A stretch of 64,000 nt of DNA, from positions 1,302,001 through 1,366,000 of the forward strand of contig JAEPMJ010000001.1 of NCBI GenBank assembly GCA_017644005.1, read 5' to 3'. Of the stretch, positions 1 through 11,409 are shown piece by piece. Every line of letters starts with the position of its first letter. Position 1 is the first letter of the stretch. Both the position numbers and the translations under genes were made by a program. Origin of the DNA: Rhizobiaceae bacterium (GTDB taxonomy: Bacteria > Pseudomonadota > Alphaproteobacteria > Rhizobiales > Rhizobiaceae). The notes beneath the pieces were generated by a model that searched no databases, was not told where the DNA came from, and saw only the letters and a list, made by a program, of their open reading frames with translations.

Positions 1-2
1 AG

Positions 3-494
3 GTGCGGCCGGGCATCAAGATACCGCTGCGTGGCGTGCCCCACCTCATCGTGCACGAACCCGGCAAGCGCGGCATGGCCGAAATCGGACAGACCAACGA
101 CGGGCCGGTGCTCATCGTGCATGGCGACCGCCGCTTCCTGCAGCGTCGCGTCGCCGATTTTCTGAAACGCGAGGCAAAGCGCGAAATCGAGGCTTTGGTT
201 GCCAAACATACGGCCGCTGTTGGCCGGCGCGCGAAATCGGTGCGCTTCAAGGATACGAGCTCCCGCTGGGGTTCATGCACGTCCGACGGCGCGCTCTCCT
301 TCTCCTGGCGCATCGCGATGGCGCCAGGCACCGTGATCGACTACCTCGTAGCGCATGAAGTGGCGCATCTCATCGAGATGAACCACGGACCGAAATTCTG
401 GAAGCTCTGCCGCGAGCTCTGCCCGCGCACCGACGAGGCGAAGGCCTGGCTGAAGCGCAACGGCCCGGCGCTTCAGGCAATCGGGTTCGGCTGA
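3..494 (+). CDS. M48/YgjP-type metal-dependent hydrolase (SprT-like), probably 5'-truncated by window edge
   Basis: HEVAHLIEMNHGPKFW zinc-peptidase motif and RWGSCTSDGALSFSWR signature of the DUF45/YgjP family. Confidence 0.85.
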   Translation: MRPGIKIPLRGVPHLIVHEPGKRGMAEIGQTNDGPVLIVHGDRRFLQRRVADFLKREAKREIEALVAKHTAAVGRRAKSVRFKDTSSRWGSCTSDGALSFSWRIAMAPGTVIDYLVAHEVAHLIEMNHGPKFWKLCRELCPRTDEAKAWLKRNGPALQAIGFG

Positions 495-501
495 GGCGGG
501 C

Positions 502-1596
502 TCAGCGCATCTCCGGGCTGCTCATGCCCGGCAGGATGTTGCGTGCAATCGCGATGGTAATCAGCAGTGCGGGAATGGCTATGAAGCCGCCGATCGGACC
601 CCACAGCCACAGCCAGAACGCCAGTGCCAACAACACCAGAAACGGATTGAGCGTCATGGTGCGGCCAACGACCATCGGCGTCACAAACTGCGCTTCCAGA
701 AAATTGACCCCCAGAAAAGCGAGCGGCGGCACGAGGCTCTGGCCAATTGTATCGCCAATTGAGAGACCCACGGCGAAGAGGATGACGGCCATGATGGCGG
801 GACCGATATAGATGACGAAGTTCAGCAGGCCGGCAAGCGCCCCCCACAGAAGCGGCGAAGGCACGCCGACCAGCCACAGGACCAGCGAGACCGCGACGCC
901 AAGGCCGGCATTGATCGCGGTGATCGACAGCAGATAGCGCGAAACGAGTGCCTCCACGTCGCGGAAGATATGCGCGACCCGCCAGCGCAATCTGCGATTG
1001 AAACAAACCCTCAGCAGGGCCGCGCGGATGTCGTTTCGCGTGGCAACAAAGAAATAGAGGCTCGCCATGAAAAGCAGGATTTGCGCCACGATCGCAGGCG
1101 CAAGAAAGGCGACATCCTCGACGCCCGCGCCCTCCTGCTCGACCTTGAGTGTCGAACCGGAACCACCAATCAGGGAGCCCATCTCCTCCTGAAGGTTCTT
1201 CAGCGCGTTGATCGGACCGCGCAGTTCGGCAAGGTGGATCTGCAGCCTGTTCCAGATCCGCGGCAGCTCACCGGCCCAGAACGAAAGCGGGCCCATCAGC
1301 GCAAGCGCAAGAACGCAGACGGCGGCGATAAACAGAAGCACAACCGCGGCCGACGACACCCAGCTCGCCGCGCCGCGCCGCTCCAGCCATGCCGCGGCCG
1401 GGCCAAGCATCAGGCCGACCGTGACTGCCAGCGCGACCGGCATGAGGATGAACGCGCCAGCGTGTAAGGCAAACACCGTACCGACAATTCCCAGTACGAT
1501 AACGGCGGCGTGAGCCCCGCGGGCAAGCAGAAGATCGATCTCGATCTTGAGCGGCAGGCGCGCGATGGGCGGGCGTTTGGTCTCGGGCTTCTTCAT
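502..1596 (-). CDS. AI-2E family transporter / PerM-like permease
   Basis: Multiple hydrophobic segments and a C-terminal GxLxGPxGGFIAIPALL-like motif typical of the AI-2E (UPF0118) family. Confidence 0.8.
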   Translation of the reverse strand: MKKPETKRPPIARLPLKIEIDLLLARGAHAAVIVLGIVGTVFALHAGAFILMPVALAVTVGLMLGPAAAWLERRGAASWVSSAAVVLLFIAAVCVLALALMGPLSFWAGELPRIWNRLQIHLAELRGPINALKNLQEEMGSLIGGSGSTLKVEQEGAGVEDVAFLAPAIVAQILLFMASLYFFVATRNDIRAALLRVCFNRRLRWRVAHIFRDVEALVSRYLLSITAINAGLGVAVSLVLWLVGVPSPLLWGALAGLLNFVIYIGPAIMAVILFAVGLSIGDTIGQSLVPPLAFLGVNFLEAQFVTPMVVGRTMTLNPFLVLLALAFWLWLWGPIGGFIAIPALLITIAIARNILPGMSSPEMR

Positions 1597-1999
1597 TTGA
1601 CAGTTCGATTGAATGCGAATTGGGGCCGGATGACGGCCAATGCCGTGACTTCACGTGCCCAAACGCGGTTGTATCCACGTTTCATATCCGGACGTGCATT
1701 ATATTGAACACGTGATTCCTGAGCTTGATTGGCTTCGTCCTGGTTGTCGCGGCTCGTCGGGCGCCGCAAAGCGTACAGGACTTCTCCAAAAAACAAATGG
1801 GCCGCTACGCCGTCGGCAATCCTATATGCAAGTGGCCTCAACACCGGACTTTGAGGACGATTCGCTCGGCCGCGTGTGACTTTACCGCGAGCCGGTCGGG
1901 TCCTGTGTGCTTGCCTCGGGCCAGATCGTTCACCGGCATCTCAAGCGGTATGCGGCTGAATCTCGACACCGGCCCAAGCGCATTGTATTTGCTTGTCAC

Positions 2000-2659
2000 A
2001 TGGCGCTCGACATCAAAATCTGCGGGCTGAAAACGCCCGAAACGATCGCTGCCGCACTTGACGGCGGCGCGACCCACATCGGCTTCATCTTCTTCGCCAA
2101 AAGCCCGCGCTATCTGGCTCCCGAACTCGCGGGCGACCTGCGGCTCGCCGCGCGGGGCCAGGCGGATGCGGTGGCAGTCACGGTCGACGCCGACAACGCG
2201 TTTCTCGACGAGATCGTACTCGCCATGTCGCCAGACATGCTGCAGCTTCACGGGCGCGAAACGCCCGAGCGGGTGGCAGCGATCCGCGCGCGCTACAGCC
2301 TCCCGGTTATGAAGGCGCTGTCCGTTTCGGAACCCGGCGATCTCGACAGGATCGCCGCATATCGGGATGTCGCAGACCGGTTTCTGCTCGACGCCAAGCC
2401 GCCAAAAGGCTCCGAGCTTCCCGGCGGCAATGGGGTCACCTTCGACTGGCGCATACTCACCGCCCTTGACGCGGACATCGACTACATGCTTTCCGGAGGG
2501 CTCAACGCCGCCAATATCGGCGAGGCCCAGCGACTGGCGAACCCGCCCGGGATAGACATTTCCTCCGGCGTCGAAAGTGCGCCGGGCATCAAGGATGTGG
2601 GGCTGATCAGAGATTTCTTCGGGGCCGTGCAGGAAGCGCAATCGACAAGCGCGGCCTGA
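2000..2659 (+). CDS. trpF: phosphoribosylanthranilate isomerase
   Basis: [16 protein letters not shown] start and [13 protein letters not shown]; directly upstream of trpB. Confidence 0.95.
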   Translation: MALDIKICGLKTPETIAAALDGGATHIGFIFFAKSPRYLAPELAGDLRLAARGQADAVAVTVDADNAFLDEIVLAMSPDMLQLHGRETPERVAAIRARYSLPVMKALSVSEPGDLDRIAAYRDVADRFLLDAKPPKGSELPGGNGVTFDWRILTALDADIDYMLSGGLNAANIGEAQRLANPPGIDISSGVESAPGIKDVGLIRDFFGAVQEAQSTSAA

Positions 2660-2687
2660 CTGGCCCGAACAGCCAGGAGGCCGGGCC

Positions 2688-3908
2688 ATGAACAAGCCGG
2701 CGTTGCCGAATTCCTTCCGCACCGGACCCGACGAGCAGGGCATGTTCGGCATGTTCGGCGGCCGATTTGTCGCCGAAACGCTGATGCCGCTGATCCTCGA
2801 CCTCGAACACCACTGGAACGAGGCCAAGGACGATCCGGCATTCAAGGCAGAGATCGAGCAGCTCAACAAGCACTATACGGGCCGGCCGTCGCCGCTCTAT
2901 TTCGCCGAGCGCCTGACCGAACATCTCGGCGGCGCGAAAATCTACTTCAAGCGCGACGAACTCAATCACACCGGCTCGCACAAGATCAACAACTGCCTCG
3001 GGCAGATTCTGCTCGCCAAGCGCATGGGCAAGACGCGCATCATCGCCGAAACGGGTGCCGGCCAGCATGGCGTGGCCTCCGCCACAGTTGCCGCGCGCTT
3101 CGGTTATCCCTGCGTGGTCTATATGGGCGCCACCGACGTTCAGCGGCAGGCGCCCAATGTGTTCCGCATGAAGCTTCTCGGCGCCGAGGTGCGGCCGGTA
3201 ACGTCGGGCCACGGCACTCTCAAGGACGCGATGAACGAGGCGTTGCGCGACTGGGTGACCAATGTCGAGGACACCTACTACCTGATCGGCACCGCCGCCG
3301 GCCCGCACCCCTATCCCGAGCTGGTGCGCGAATTTCAGTCCGTCATCGGCCGCGAGGTGCGCGAACAGATGATGGAAGCCGAGGGGCGGCTGCCCGATAT
3401 GCTGGTTGCGGCCGTCGGCGGCGGCTCCAACGCCATCGGTCTTTTCCACCCGTTCCTGGACGACGAGGACGTGCAGATCGTGGGCGTGGAAGCCGGCGGC
3501 AAGGGGCTTGCAGGCGACGAGCATTGCGCCTCGCTGACGGCCGGGCGGCCGGGCGTACTGCATGGCAACCGCACCTACCTGCTGCAGAATGAAGACGGCC
3601 AGATCAATGAGGGCCACTCGATTTCGGCCGGCCTCGACTATCCCGGCATCGGGCCTGAGCATTCCTGGTTGAAGGATAGCGGGCGGGTGGACTATGTGCC
3701 GGTCATGGACGACGAGGCGCTGGAGGCGTTCCAGCTGCTCACTCGTCTCGAGGGCATCATCCCGGCGCTGGAACCCGCGCATGCTCTGGCGGAAGTCATC
3801 AAGCGCGCACCGAAAATGGCAAAAGATCAGATCATCGTCATGAATCTGTGCGGCCGCGGCGACAAGGATGTCTTCACGGTCGGCAAGATTCTCGGACATG
3901 AGCTATAG
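2688..3908 (+). CDS. trpB: tryptophan synthase beta subunit
   Basis: [38 protein letters not shown] (PLP lysine), GRGDKD C-terminus. Confidence 0.98.
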   Translation: MNKPALPNSFRTGPDEQGMFGMFGGRFVAETLMPLILDLEHHWNEAKDDPAFKAEIEQLNKHYTGRPSPLYFAERLTEHLGGAKIYFKRDELNHTGSHKINNCLGQILLAKRMGKTRIIAETGAGQHGVASATVAARFGYPCVVYMGATDVQRQAPNVFRMKLLGAEVRPVTSGHGTLKDAMNEALRDWVTNVEDTYYLIGTAAGPHPYPELVREFQSVIGREVREQMMEAEGRLPDMLVAAVGGGSNAIGLFHPFLDDEDVQIVGVEAGGKGLAGDEHCASLTAGRPGVLHGNRTYLLQNEDGQINEGHSISAGLDYPGIGPEHSWLKDSGRVDYVPVMDDEALEAFQLLTRLEGIIPALEPAHALAEVIKRAPKMAKDQIIVMNLCGRGDKDVFTVGKILGHEL

Positions 3909-3946
3909 TACGGACGGTGTGCAAGCAGCCGGGAGGCAAGCCAGCC

Positions 3947-4186
3947 ATGTTCGAGATTTACCGTTCGAAACAGAACCCGCAGCATTATGTGGCGATCCGC
4001 GCCGACGACATGCGCGAAAATCCGAAAGGCATCCGAGAAAGCCGCAACCTTGCGCTGATGACACGGATCGCGGATGACGATGCCAAACGCATTGCCTTTG
4101 ACGGCGGCGAGGCGATGAGCCGGATCGCGCGCGACGGGTTTTATGCCTTCGCAGTGACCATCCAGGTGCGCGAACACGCCGAGTGA
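3947..4186 (+). CDS. hypothetical small protein (~79 aa) between trpB and trpA
   Basis: [25 protein letters not shown]...; fits tightly between trpB and trpA on the same strand. Confidence 0.6.
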   Translation: MFEIYRSKQNPQHYVAIRADDMRENPKGIRESRNLALMTRIADDDAKRIAFDGGEAMSRIARDGFYAFAVTIQVREHAE

Positions 4187-4223
4187 AAGACTTCAGAGCC
4201 GGACCGGCGAACAGGAAACACGC

Positions 4224-5063
4224 ATGACCACACGCATTGACCGCCGCTTCGCGGCACTGAAAGCCGAGGGCCGGCCGGGGCTCGTGACCTATTTCATGGG
4301 CGGCGATCCCGACTATGAGACCTCGCTGTCGATCATGAAGGCGCTGCCCAAAGCGGGCGCCGACGTCATCGAGCTCGGCATGCCCTTTTCGGACCCGATG
4401 GCCGACGGTCCGGCAATCCAAGCGGCGGGCCTGCGCGCACTCAAGGGCGGGCAGACGCTGGCCAAGACGCTGGCAATGGCGGCAGACTTTCGCAGGCAAG
4501 ACGACGACACGCCGATCGTGATGATGGGCTATTACAACCCGATCTACATTTACGGCGTCGAGCGGTTTCTGCGCGACGCCAAGACCTGCGGCGTCGATGG
4601 TCTGATCGTAGTCGACCTGCCGCCCGAGATGGATGAGGAACTGTGCGTTCCCGCTCTCAAAGCCGGACTCAACTTCATTCGCCTCGCAACGCCGACGACC
4701 GACGAAAAGCGCATGCCGGCAGTGCTGAACAACACATCCGGCTTTGTCTATTACGTATCGATGACCGGCATCACAGGATCGGCGCTGCCCGATACCACCA
4801 AAGTCGGCGCAGCGGTCAACCGCATCAAGGCACATACCGATCTGCCAGTCTGTGTAGGTTTCGGCGTCAAGACGGCCGAGCAGGCGCGAGCGATCGGGGC
4901 TTCGGCCGACGGCGTGGTCGTTGGCACCGCAATCGTGAACGCAGTCGCAAATGTGCTCACCGCCGACGGCAGAAAGACAGCCGATCCGGCGGATGCCGTG
5001 GCAACGCTTGTCGGCGGACTTGCGCAGGGCGTGCGCCAGGCCCGCCTTGCCGCCGCCCAATAG
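4224..5063 (+). CDS. trpA: tryptophan synthase alpha subunit
   Basis: [26 protein letters not shown] and [14 protein letters not shown] motifs. Confidence 0.98.
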   Translation: MTTRIDRRFAALKAEGRPGLVTYFMGGDPDYETSLSIMKALPKAGADVIELGMPFSDPMADGPAIQAAGLRALKGGQTLAKTLAMAADFRRQDDDTPIVMMGYYNPIYIYGVERFLRDAKTCGVDGLIVVDLPPEMDEELCVPALKAGLNFIRLATPTTDEKRMPAVLNNTSGFVYYVSMTGITGSALPDTTKVGAAVNRIKAHTDLPVCVGFGVKTAEQARAIGASADGVVVGTAIVNAVANVLTADGRKTADPADAVATLVGGLAQGVRQARLAAAQ

Positions 5064-5108
5064 TTTCTCCATGTATCGCCGCAGCGTATCCGCGAAGGGA
5101 GACCGCAA

Positions 5109-6041
5109 ATGAACTGGATCACCAACTTCGTCCGGCCGAAGATCAACTCGATTCTCGGGCGCCGGGACATGCCGGAAAATCTCTGGATCAAGGACCCCGA
5201 AACCGGCGAGATGGTGTTCCACAAGGACCTCGAGGAAAACCAGTTCGTCATCCCCTCCTCAGGCCATCACATGCGGATTTCGGCCAAGGAGCGGCTGGAG
5301 CACTTCTTCGACAACGGCGCGTTCGAGACGCTGGATATTCCGAAAGTCGCCACCGATCCGCTGAGATTCCGCGACGAAAAACGTTATGTCGACCGCCTGA
5401 AGGAAGCACGCAACAAGACCGCGCTCGAAGATGCCGTGCTTGCCGCGCAAGGGACGATCGAAGACCTCCCGATTGTCGCGGTGGTTCAGGACTTCGCCTT
5501 CATGGGCGGTTCGCTCGGCATGGCGGCGGGCGAGACCATCATCAAGGCATTCGAGACCGCGCTGGCCGAAAAACGGCCGCTGGTGCTGTTTGCCGCATCG
5601 GGCGGCGCGCGGATGCAGGAAGGCATCCTTTCACTGATGCAGTTGCCGCGCACGACAGTCGCGGTGGATCGGCTGAAAGAAGCCGGCCTGCCCTATATCG
5701 TCGTATTGACCAACCCGACCACGGGCGGCGTCACGGCCTCTTACGCCATGCTGGGTGACATCCATATTGCGGAGCCGGGCGCGCTCATCGGATTTGCCGG
5801 CCCGCGCGTGATCGAACAGACAATCCGCGAGAAACTGCCCGAGGGCTTCCAGCGGGCGGAGTATCTAATGGAACACGGCATGGTCGATATGGTCGTCTCA
5901 CGGCTGGAAATGAAAGCCACCGTGGCGCGCCTGCTGCGCCTGCTGTTGAAGTCGCCTGTGCCGGAAGCGACTGCGGCCGATCCCGACGCACCGGCATTGC
6001 CCGCCCCGGAGCCGGAGAGCGAGCAGCCGGCCACGCAGTAA
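5109..6041 (+). CDS. accD: acetyl-CoA carboxylase carboxyltransferase subunit beta
   Basis: [16 protein letters not shown] and [38 protein letters not shown]. Confidence 0.97.
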   Translation: MNWITNFVRPKINSILGRRDMPENLWIKDPETGEMVFHKDLEENQFVIPSSGHHMRISAKERLEHFFDNGAFETLDIPKVATDPLRFRDEKRYVDRLKEARNKTALEDAVLAAQGTIEDLPIVAVVQDFAFMGGSLGMAAGETIIKAFETALAEKRPLVLFAASGGARMQEGILSLMQLPRTTVAVDRLKEAGLPYIVVLTNPTTGGVTASYAMLGDIHIAEPGALIGFAGPRVIEQTIREKLPEGFQRAEYLMEHGMVDMVVSRLEMKATVARLLRLLLKSPVPEATAADPDAPALPAPEPESEQPATQ

Positions 6042-6089
6042 TTCGGGTTTTCGTAAACCAGCCCGTACGCCATCGACCGAGACACTTCC

Positions 6090-7421
6090 ATGACGACCCT
6101 AACTGCCGACCAGGAAATCGATCGGCTGATGTCGCTGCACCAGAAGGGCTTCGACCTTTCGCTCGACCGAATCAGATCGTTGCTGGGACGGCTCGGCCAT
6201 CCCGAAAAAAAGCTGCCACCGGTGATCCATATCGCCGGCACCAACGGCAAAGGCTCGGCCGTGGCATTTTCACGGGCGCTGCTGGAGGCCGGCGGCCACA
6301 CCGTACATGCGCATATTTCACCGCATCTGGTACGCTGGCACGAGCGATACCGAATCGCCGGGAAGGGCGGCGGGCAGCTTGTTTCCGACGCTGTCCTCGC
6401 CGATGCGATCCACCGCGCGGCGGACGCAAATGGCGACGATCCCACAACCGTGTTCGAGATTCTCACCGCGGTGGCGTTCCTTCTGTTTTCCGAACACCAA
6501 GCCGACGCCACGATCATGGAAGTCGGGCTCGGCGGACGTTTCGACGCTACCAACGTTATCGAAAAACCAGCCGTATCGGTGATCATGCCGATTTCTCTCG
6601 ATCATGAGGCCTATCTCGGCGACCGGGTCGAGCTGATTGCCGCGGAGAAGGCAGGCATCATCAAACCAGGCGTGCCGGTGGTGATCGGCGCGCAGCCGAG
6701 CGAGACCGCACGCGATGTGCTGATCGAGACCGCGGAGCGCGTGGGCGCACCGGTCATTGCCTACGGAACCGACTTCCTGGCTCATGAGGAAAACGGGCGA
6801 CTGATCTATCAGGATGGATACGGGCTGATGGATATCGCGCTGCCACGGTTACAGGGACGGCATCAGATTGCCAATGCGGCAGCAGCGATCGCGGCGGTTC
6901 GGGCCGCCGGTTTTGCCATTGATGCCGAAGTGGCCGACCGCGCCATGAGCACCGTGAGCTGGCCCGGGCGGCTGCAGAAACTGCCTGCCGGACGCCTGTG
7001 GGAAAACGCGCCGGAGGGTTCCGAAATCTGGATCGATGGCGGGCACAATCCCGGAGCAGGACTGGTGATTGCCGAGGCGCTGGCCGGGGAAGAGGAGCGG
7101 TTTTCGCGTCCGCTGTTCCTGATAGCGGGAATGCTGAACACCAAGGATCAGAGCGGGTTCTTCCGGGCGTTCGAGGGTATGGTACGCCATGTATATACCG
7201 TGCCCGTTGAATCCAGCGATGCGGGTGTGTCCCCGTCGGAACTCACGGTTCGAGCGATGGAGGCGGGGCTGTCGGCCGAGCCGGTTGCCTCCGTCGAAAA
7301 TGCACTGAAGCTTCTGCGCGATACCTGGGACGAGGAAGAAACTCCGCCGCGTGTCCTGATCTGCGGATCACTTTATCTTATTGGCGCTGTCCTGGAAGCC
7401 AACGGCACGCTGCCGGCATAA
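6090..7421 (+). CDS. folC: bifunctional folylpolyglutamate synthase/dihydrofolate synthase
   Basis: VIHIAGTNGKGSAVAF P-loop, EVGLGGRFDATN, DGGHNPGA. Confidence 0.95.
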   Translation: MTTLTADQEIDRLMSLHQKGFDLSLDRIRSLLGRLGHPEKKLPPVIHIAGTNGKGSAVAFSRALLEAGGHTVHAHISPHLVRWHERYRIAGKGGGQLVSDAVLADAIHRAADANGDDPTTVFEILTAVAFLLFSEHQADATIMEVGLGGRFDATNVIEKPAVSVIMPISLDHEAYLGDRVELIAAEKAGIIKPGVPVVIGAQPSETARDVLIETAERVGAPVIAYGTDFLAHEENGRLIYQDGYGLMDIALPRLQGRHQIANAAAAIAAVRAAGFAIDAEVADRAMSTVSWPGRLQKLPAGRLWENAPEGSEIWIDGGHNPGAGLVIAEALAGEEERFSRPLFLIAGMLNTKDQSGFFRAFEGMVRHVYTVPVESSDAGVSPSELTVRAMEAGLSAEPVASVENALKLLRDTWDEEETPPRVLICGSLYLIGAVLEANGTLPA

Positions 7422-7422
7422 G

Positions 7423-7447
7423 AAAGGCGCGGAAACCCGCGCCTTTT
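7423..7447. terminator. bidirectional intrinsic terminator between folC and trxA
   Basis: AAAGGCGCGG-aaac-CCGCGCCTTT perfect 10-bp stem flanked by A/T runs, between convergent genes. Confidence 0.8.
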
Positions 7448-7469
7448 CCAGGAACCCATTTCCTTCGGA

Positions 7470-7793
7470 TCAGCCGACCGCACCGCCGATCCATGCCGAA
7501 AGTGCGGTCTTGGGAGCGGCGCCCACCTTCATGTCGGCGACTTCGCCACCCTTGAAGAGCATCAGCGTCGGAATGGAACGCACGCCATACTGTGCTGCGA
7601 GCTCTGGGTTCTCGTCAATATTGAGCTTGGCAACCTTGACCTTGCCGCCCAGTTCGTTGGCGATCTCTTCCAGTGCCGGCGAGATCATCTTGCAGGGACC
7701 GCACCACTCGGCCCAGAAATCCACGACGACCGGCTCTGCGGCTTCCAGCACGTCGCTCTTGAAGCTGTTGTTGTCGACTTTCACGGTGGCCAT
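7470..7793 (-). CDS. trxA: thioredoxin
   Basis: [23 protein letters not shown] active site. Confidence 0.97.
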   Translation of the reverse strand: MATVKVDNNSFKSDVLEAAEPVVVDFWAEWCGPCKMISPALEEIANELGGKVKVAKLNIDENPELAAQYGVRSIPTLMLFKGGEVADMKVGAAPKTALSAWIGGAVG

Positions 7794-7869
7794 TGCGGGC
7801 ACTCCTTGCATGTTCCGAAGTTGATCCAGATGTGGGCCTTCATGCCCGCGCCGTCAAGCTGGCCGCAAG

Positions 7870-10800
7870 TCACGGGGTGGTGAGCGCCTCCAGCGCGGCG
7901 TCGAGCGCTTGTGCGTCGAGCTCGATGAGACGCGGCCCTTCTGTAAAAAGAAGCGCAGCACGCACGGTGCGGCCGGGGTAGATCGGCTCAAGCAGAGCGC
8001 GGTAGATCGCCAGCTGCCGCACCTGGTTTTCCGGCACTTCCTCTGCATTGCGCGGCGCAAGGCGGCCAGTCTTGTAGTCGACGATCAGAACTCCGTCGTC
8101 CGAGACTGCGAGGCGGTCGACCTTGCCCGACACCGACCAGCGGCGCCCGCCCGCCTCCACTTCGCCCATCAGCGACACTTCCGCGCGGGAACCCGGCGCA
8201 AAGACGCCGGCAAACGCCGAATCGGACAGAATCGCACTGACCGATTCGGCAATGCGATCGCGTTCGGTCTGCGGCCAATCAGAAGCAATCGAACAGAGGT
8301 AGCGCTCAAGAGCAGGCAAGCGCTCCGCCGGCGCCATGGTTGGAAGAAGCTGCAGCAGCCGATGAACTGCAATACCGCGCGCCTGCGCAAATGATGGCTC
8401 GCGATTCGGGTCGAGCACCGGCGACGACGCGGGAGCGACTGGCTGTCCTGCATCATCGTCGGGAGTATAGCCAGCGCCGGAAGGTCGTAGCGGAGGCGGA
8501 GGCCTGGGCGCGGCAGGCATAGGTCCGAGCGGATCGGGGGCGACAGTGCGAACTGGCATCTCGCGCTCAGGTTGGTCGATCTGCGGCGCCTCAGCCTCAT
8601 CAAACGTCGTATAGCGGAACCGCAGGGCCGGCACGTCCATGCCCTGGATTTCACGTGATTGGGTATGTTCGGAGCCCTGAAGCGCGGCTTCCACCATGCC
8701 ATGCCAGGAAAGCGTCGGACGGCCACGTACGCCGTGATAACCGCATACGATCAGCCGGTCTTCTGCCCGTGTCATGCCGACATAAAGCAGGCGGCGATAC
8801 TCTTCTTCCGCGGCGTCGCGGATTGACGCGCCCCGACCCTTCGCAAAGGGATTTGCCGCACCCGGTCCGGCGCGCCACAGGTAGCCATCGCCCGACCAAT
8901 CGCCGTTACGTGAGCGAAACGGCATAAGCACGGGAAGGTGTTGTGTATGGAACGCCTCGCTGCCCGGGTCGACCAGAAAGACAACCGGCGCTTCCAGACC
9001 TTTCGATGCATGGACGGTCATGATCCGCACTTCGTCGCGGTTCTGATCCATCTCGCGCTTGATCTCGGGTGCGGATTCATCGAGCGCCGCAAGCAGCGCC
9101 TCCAGCCCATCACCTCCGGTCTGTTCGATCGCCAGGCAGAAGCTCAGAAATTCATCGATCACGTCACCGGCTTCGGCGCCGAGCCGTGCCACAAGTTTCG
9201 CACGCACAGCCGGCGTGCCCGGCGCACCGGCGAGCAGCCCGGCATAAAATTCGAACACCGGCTGGAAAGCCGCGCTGTCTCTCCAGGCTTCAAGCGTTCT
9301 GACAACATTCCCCAACAGCAGGTCGCCTTCGGCCTGGTGGCGCAGGGATGAATAAAGCGACTGGTGATCCCGGTCATGCGCGAACGCAAACAGCTCCTTG
9401 TCGGTCAGGCCGAAGATCGGGCTGCGAAGCAGGGCAGCCAGCGACAGGTCATCCTCCGGCTGCTGCACGAAGCGGGCAATCGCCAGCAGATCCTTCACCG
9501 CAATATGGTCCGTCAACACCAGACGGTCGGCACCCGCCACCGGCACGGCGCGACCAACATCCTTCAGCGCACGGGTCAACGCATGAACGAAGCTGCCACG
9601 CTTGCGCACCAGAACCAGAATGTCGCCCGGCGTGAGCCTGCGTTTCTGACCTTCCAGTATCTCGCCGTCGCGAAGCCAGCTGCCGATTGTATCGGCAATG
9701 GTCTCGGCAAGCCGCACGGAAGGCGCCGAGGCATGGTCGACCGGCTGCGTCCAATCGTCGGGTTCCTCCACCGTCTCCGGTCCGAGCGAGGGCCACAACT
9801 CGACGTAGCCCGGCTGGCCGGTGCGGATGCCGTCATGCACGATCAGGTCTGGATCGCGCGTCAGCCCCTTGCGCCTGATATCGTCGGCAAACACCAGATC
9901 GACGGCCTGCAGCACATCGTCAGTGGAGCGGAATGAGCGGGTGAGCCTTACCCGCTCGAAACGGCCATCGGCAGTCGCAACGCTGCGCGCAAATTCGTAA
10001 CCGCTTTCAGCGAAGGCTTCCGGCACGGCGCCCTGGAAGGAATAGATCGACTGTTTTTCGTCGCCGACGGCGAAGATCGTTCGGCGGATATGGTCGCGCG
10101 CGCCGCGACCGGCAAAGAACTCGGCGGCGAGGCTCTTCACCACGCGCCACTGGTCAGGACTGGTGTCCTGCGCCTCGTCGATCAATATGTGGTCGATGCC
10201 CTGGTCGAGCTTGTATTGCACCCACGCGCTGGCGTCGGCGCGCGCAAGAAGCGCAGAGGTACGGCCGATGAGGTCGTTGAAATCGAGATAGCCGCGGGCG
10301 CTCTTGATGCGCTCGTATCGCGCGATCAGCCAGTCGGCGATGGTGAGCGCCGAGCCTGTTGCCTCGACCATGCGGAACAGCGCCAGCCGGTCGCGCACCT
10401 CCATAATGTGCCCTGCGGCCGCCTGATAGCGATCGTACAGATCGGGCAATTCGAGGCGCAGCTGCTTCTTGAATCGGCTTGCGGCATAGGGCTGGCCGTC
10501 GGTGGATTTGAGGAAGCCGTTCACCAGATGGTCGAGACGCCTTTCCGCCGATGCTTCCGTGAAGGCTGCAGTCATTTCGGGCAGCATATCCTTCACCACC
10601 GCAGCTGCACCTGACAGTTGCGCTTGCTCGGCGAACCGCCGGAAATAGGCCGCATCGAACCGCGGCAGCGGCCATACGCCGGCGGCGACACTGTCAGCGG
10701 TATCGTCCAGCGCAAATCCGAACTCGGTGCGCAAGACCGAGAATCCGCCATCCTCGTCGCGCGCTTCGGCGATGAACCGCCGCAGCCCGTCGCGATACCT

Positions 10801-11409
10801 CACGATCTCGCCCAGCAGCGCATCGAGCCCGAACTCACCGGCTGTCGCCAGAATGTCGGGAAAGGCGCGGGCAAGCGCCGGATCGTGCCCGGTATCTGCG
10901 CCGGCTATCATGTCGCGGCGCGCTTCGGCGATCAGGATCGCTTCCTGGCGCGCATCGAGCATCTCGAAATGACCGGCAATATTGGCCTCCAGCGGAAACT
11001 GCTGCAGCACGGCTTCACAGAAGGCATGGATGGTCTGGATTTTCAGCCCGCCTGGCGTTTCCAGCGCACGGGCAAAGAGCCGGCGCGCCGCGGCGAGCTG
11101 TCTGGTGTCCGGGGAGGCCCCGGTCAGATTGGCGATCACCTCGGCGAGCGGCGCATCCTCCATCAGCGCCCAGGAGGCAAGATCGCCGAAGACGCGGTTC
11201 GCCATATTGGCGGCGGCGGCGCGCGTATAGGTGAGGCACAGCACCTTCGAAGGCTCGCACCCGTCGAGCAATAGCCGCACCACGCGCTGCGACAGTACAT
11301 GTGTCTTGCCGGAACCGGCATGCGCCGACACCCACGCGGAAAGATCCGGCCTAGCGGCCAGTTTCTGCGCGGAGACGGTATCGGCCGGGATGGACAGCTT
11401 GCCGTTCAT
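7870..11409 (-). CDS. addA: double-strand break repair helicase AddA
   Basis: UvrD-type motifs (SAHAGSGKTHVLSQRVVRLLL, DEAQDTSPDQW, VHASKGLEAPVVFL) and a nuclease-like C-terminal VDYKTGR. Confidence 0.95.
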   Translation of the reverse strand: MNGKLSIPADTVSAQKLAARPDLSAWVSAHAGSGKTHVLSQRVVRLLLDGCEPSKVLCLTYTRAAAANMANRVFGDLASWALMEDAPLAEVIANLTGASPDTRQLAAARRLFARALETPGGLKIQTIHAFCEAVLQQFPLEANIAGHFEMLDARQEAILIAEARRDMIAGADTGHDPALARAFPDILATAGEFGLDALLGEIVRYRDGLRRFIAEARDEDGGFSVLRTEFGFALDDTADSVAAGVWPLPRFDAAYFRRFAEQAQLSGAAAVVKDMLPEMTAAFTEASAERRLDHLVNGFLKSTDGQPYAASRFKKQLRLELPDLYDRYQAAAGHIMEVRDRLALFRMVEATGSALTIADWLIARYERIKSARGYLDFNDLIGRTSALLARADASAWVQYKLDQGIDHILIDEAQDTSPDQWRVVKSLAAEFFAGRGARDHIRRTIFAVGDEKQSIYSFQGAVPEAFAESGYEFARSVATADGRFERVRLTRSFRSTDDVLQAVDLVFADDIRRKGLTRDPDLIVHDGIRTGQPGYVELWPSLGPETVEEPDDWTQPVDHASAPSVRLAETIADTIGSWLRDGEILEGQKRRLTPGDILVLVRKRGSFVHALTRALKDVGRAVPVAGADRLVLTDHIAVKDLLAIARFVQQPEDDLSLAALLRSPIFGLTDKELFAFAHDRDHQSLYSSLRHQAEGDLLLGNVVRTLEAWRDSAAFQPVFEFYAGLLAGAPGTPAVRAKLVARLGAEAGDVIDEFLSFCLAIEQTGGDGLEALLAALDESAPEIKREMDQNRDEVRIMTVHASKGLEAPVVFLVDPGSEAFHTQHLPVLMPFRSRNGDWSGDGYLWRAGPGAANPFAKGRGASIRDAAEEEYRRLLYVGMTRAEDRLIVCGYHGVRGRPTLSWHGMVEAALQGSEHTQSREIQGMDVPALRFRYTTFDEAEAPQIDQPEREMPVRTVAPDPLGPMPAAPRPPPPLRPSGAGYTPDDDAGQPVAPASSPVLDPNREPSFAQARGIAVHRLLQLLPTMAPAERLPALERYLCSIASDWPQTERDRIAESVSAILSDSAFAGVFAPGSRAEVSLMGEVEAGGRRWSVSGKVDRLAVSDDGVLIVDYKTGRLAPRNAEEVPENQVRQLAIYRALLEPIYPGRTVRAALLFTEGPRLIELDAQALDAALEALTTP

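Noticed and set aside
1600-1999. Small ORFs in the gap between the AI-2E transporter and trpF
   Set aside because: Short, overlapping in several frames with no domain similarity; treated as non-coding.
2607-3899. 430-aa minus-strand ORF antisense to trpB
   Set aside because: Low-complexity His/Arg/Gly-rich shadow translation opposite a certain TrpB.
3903-5222. 439-aa minus-strand ORF antisense to trpA
   Set aside because: Same shadow-ORF pattern; spans several real genes on the other strand.
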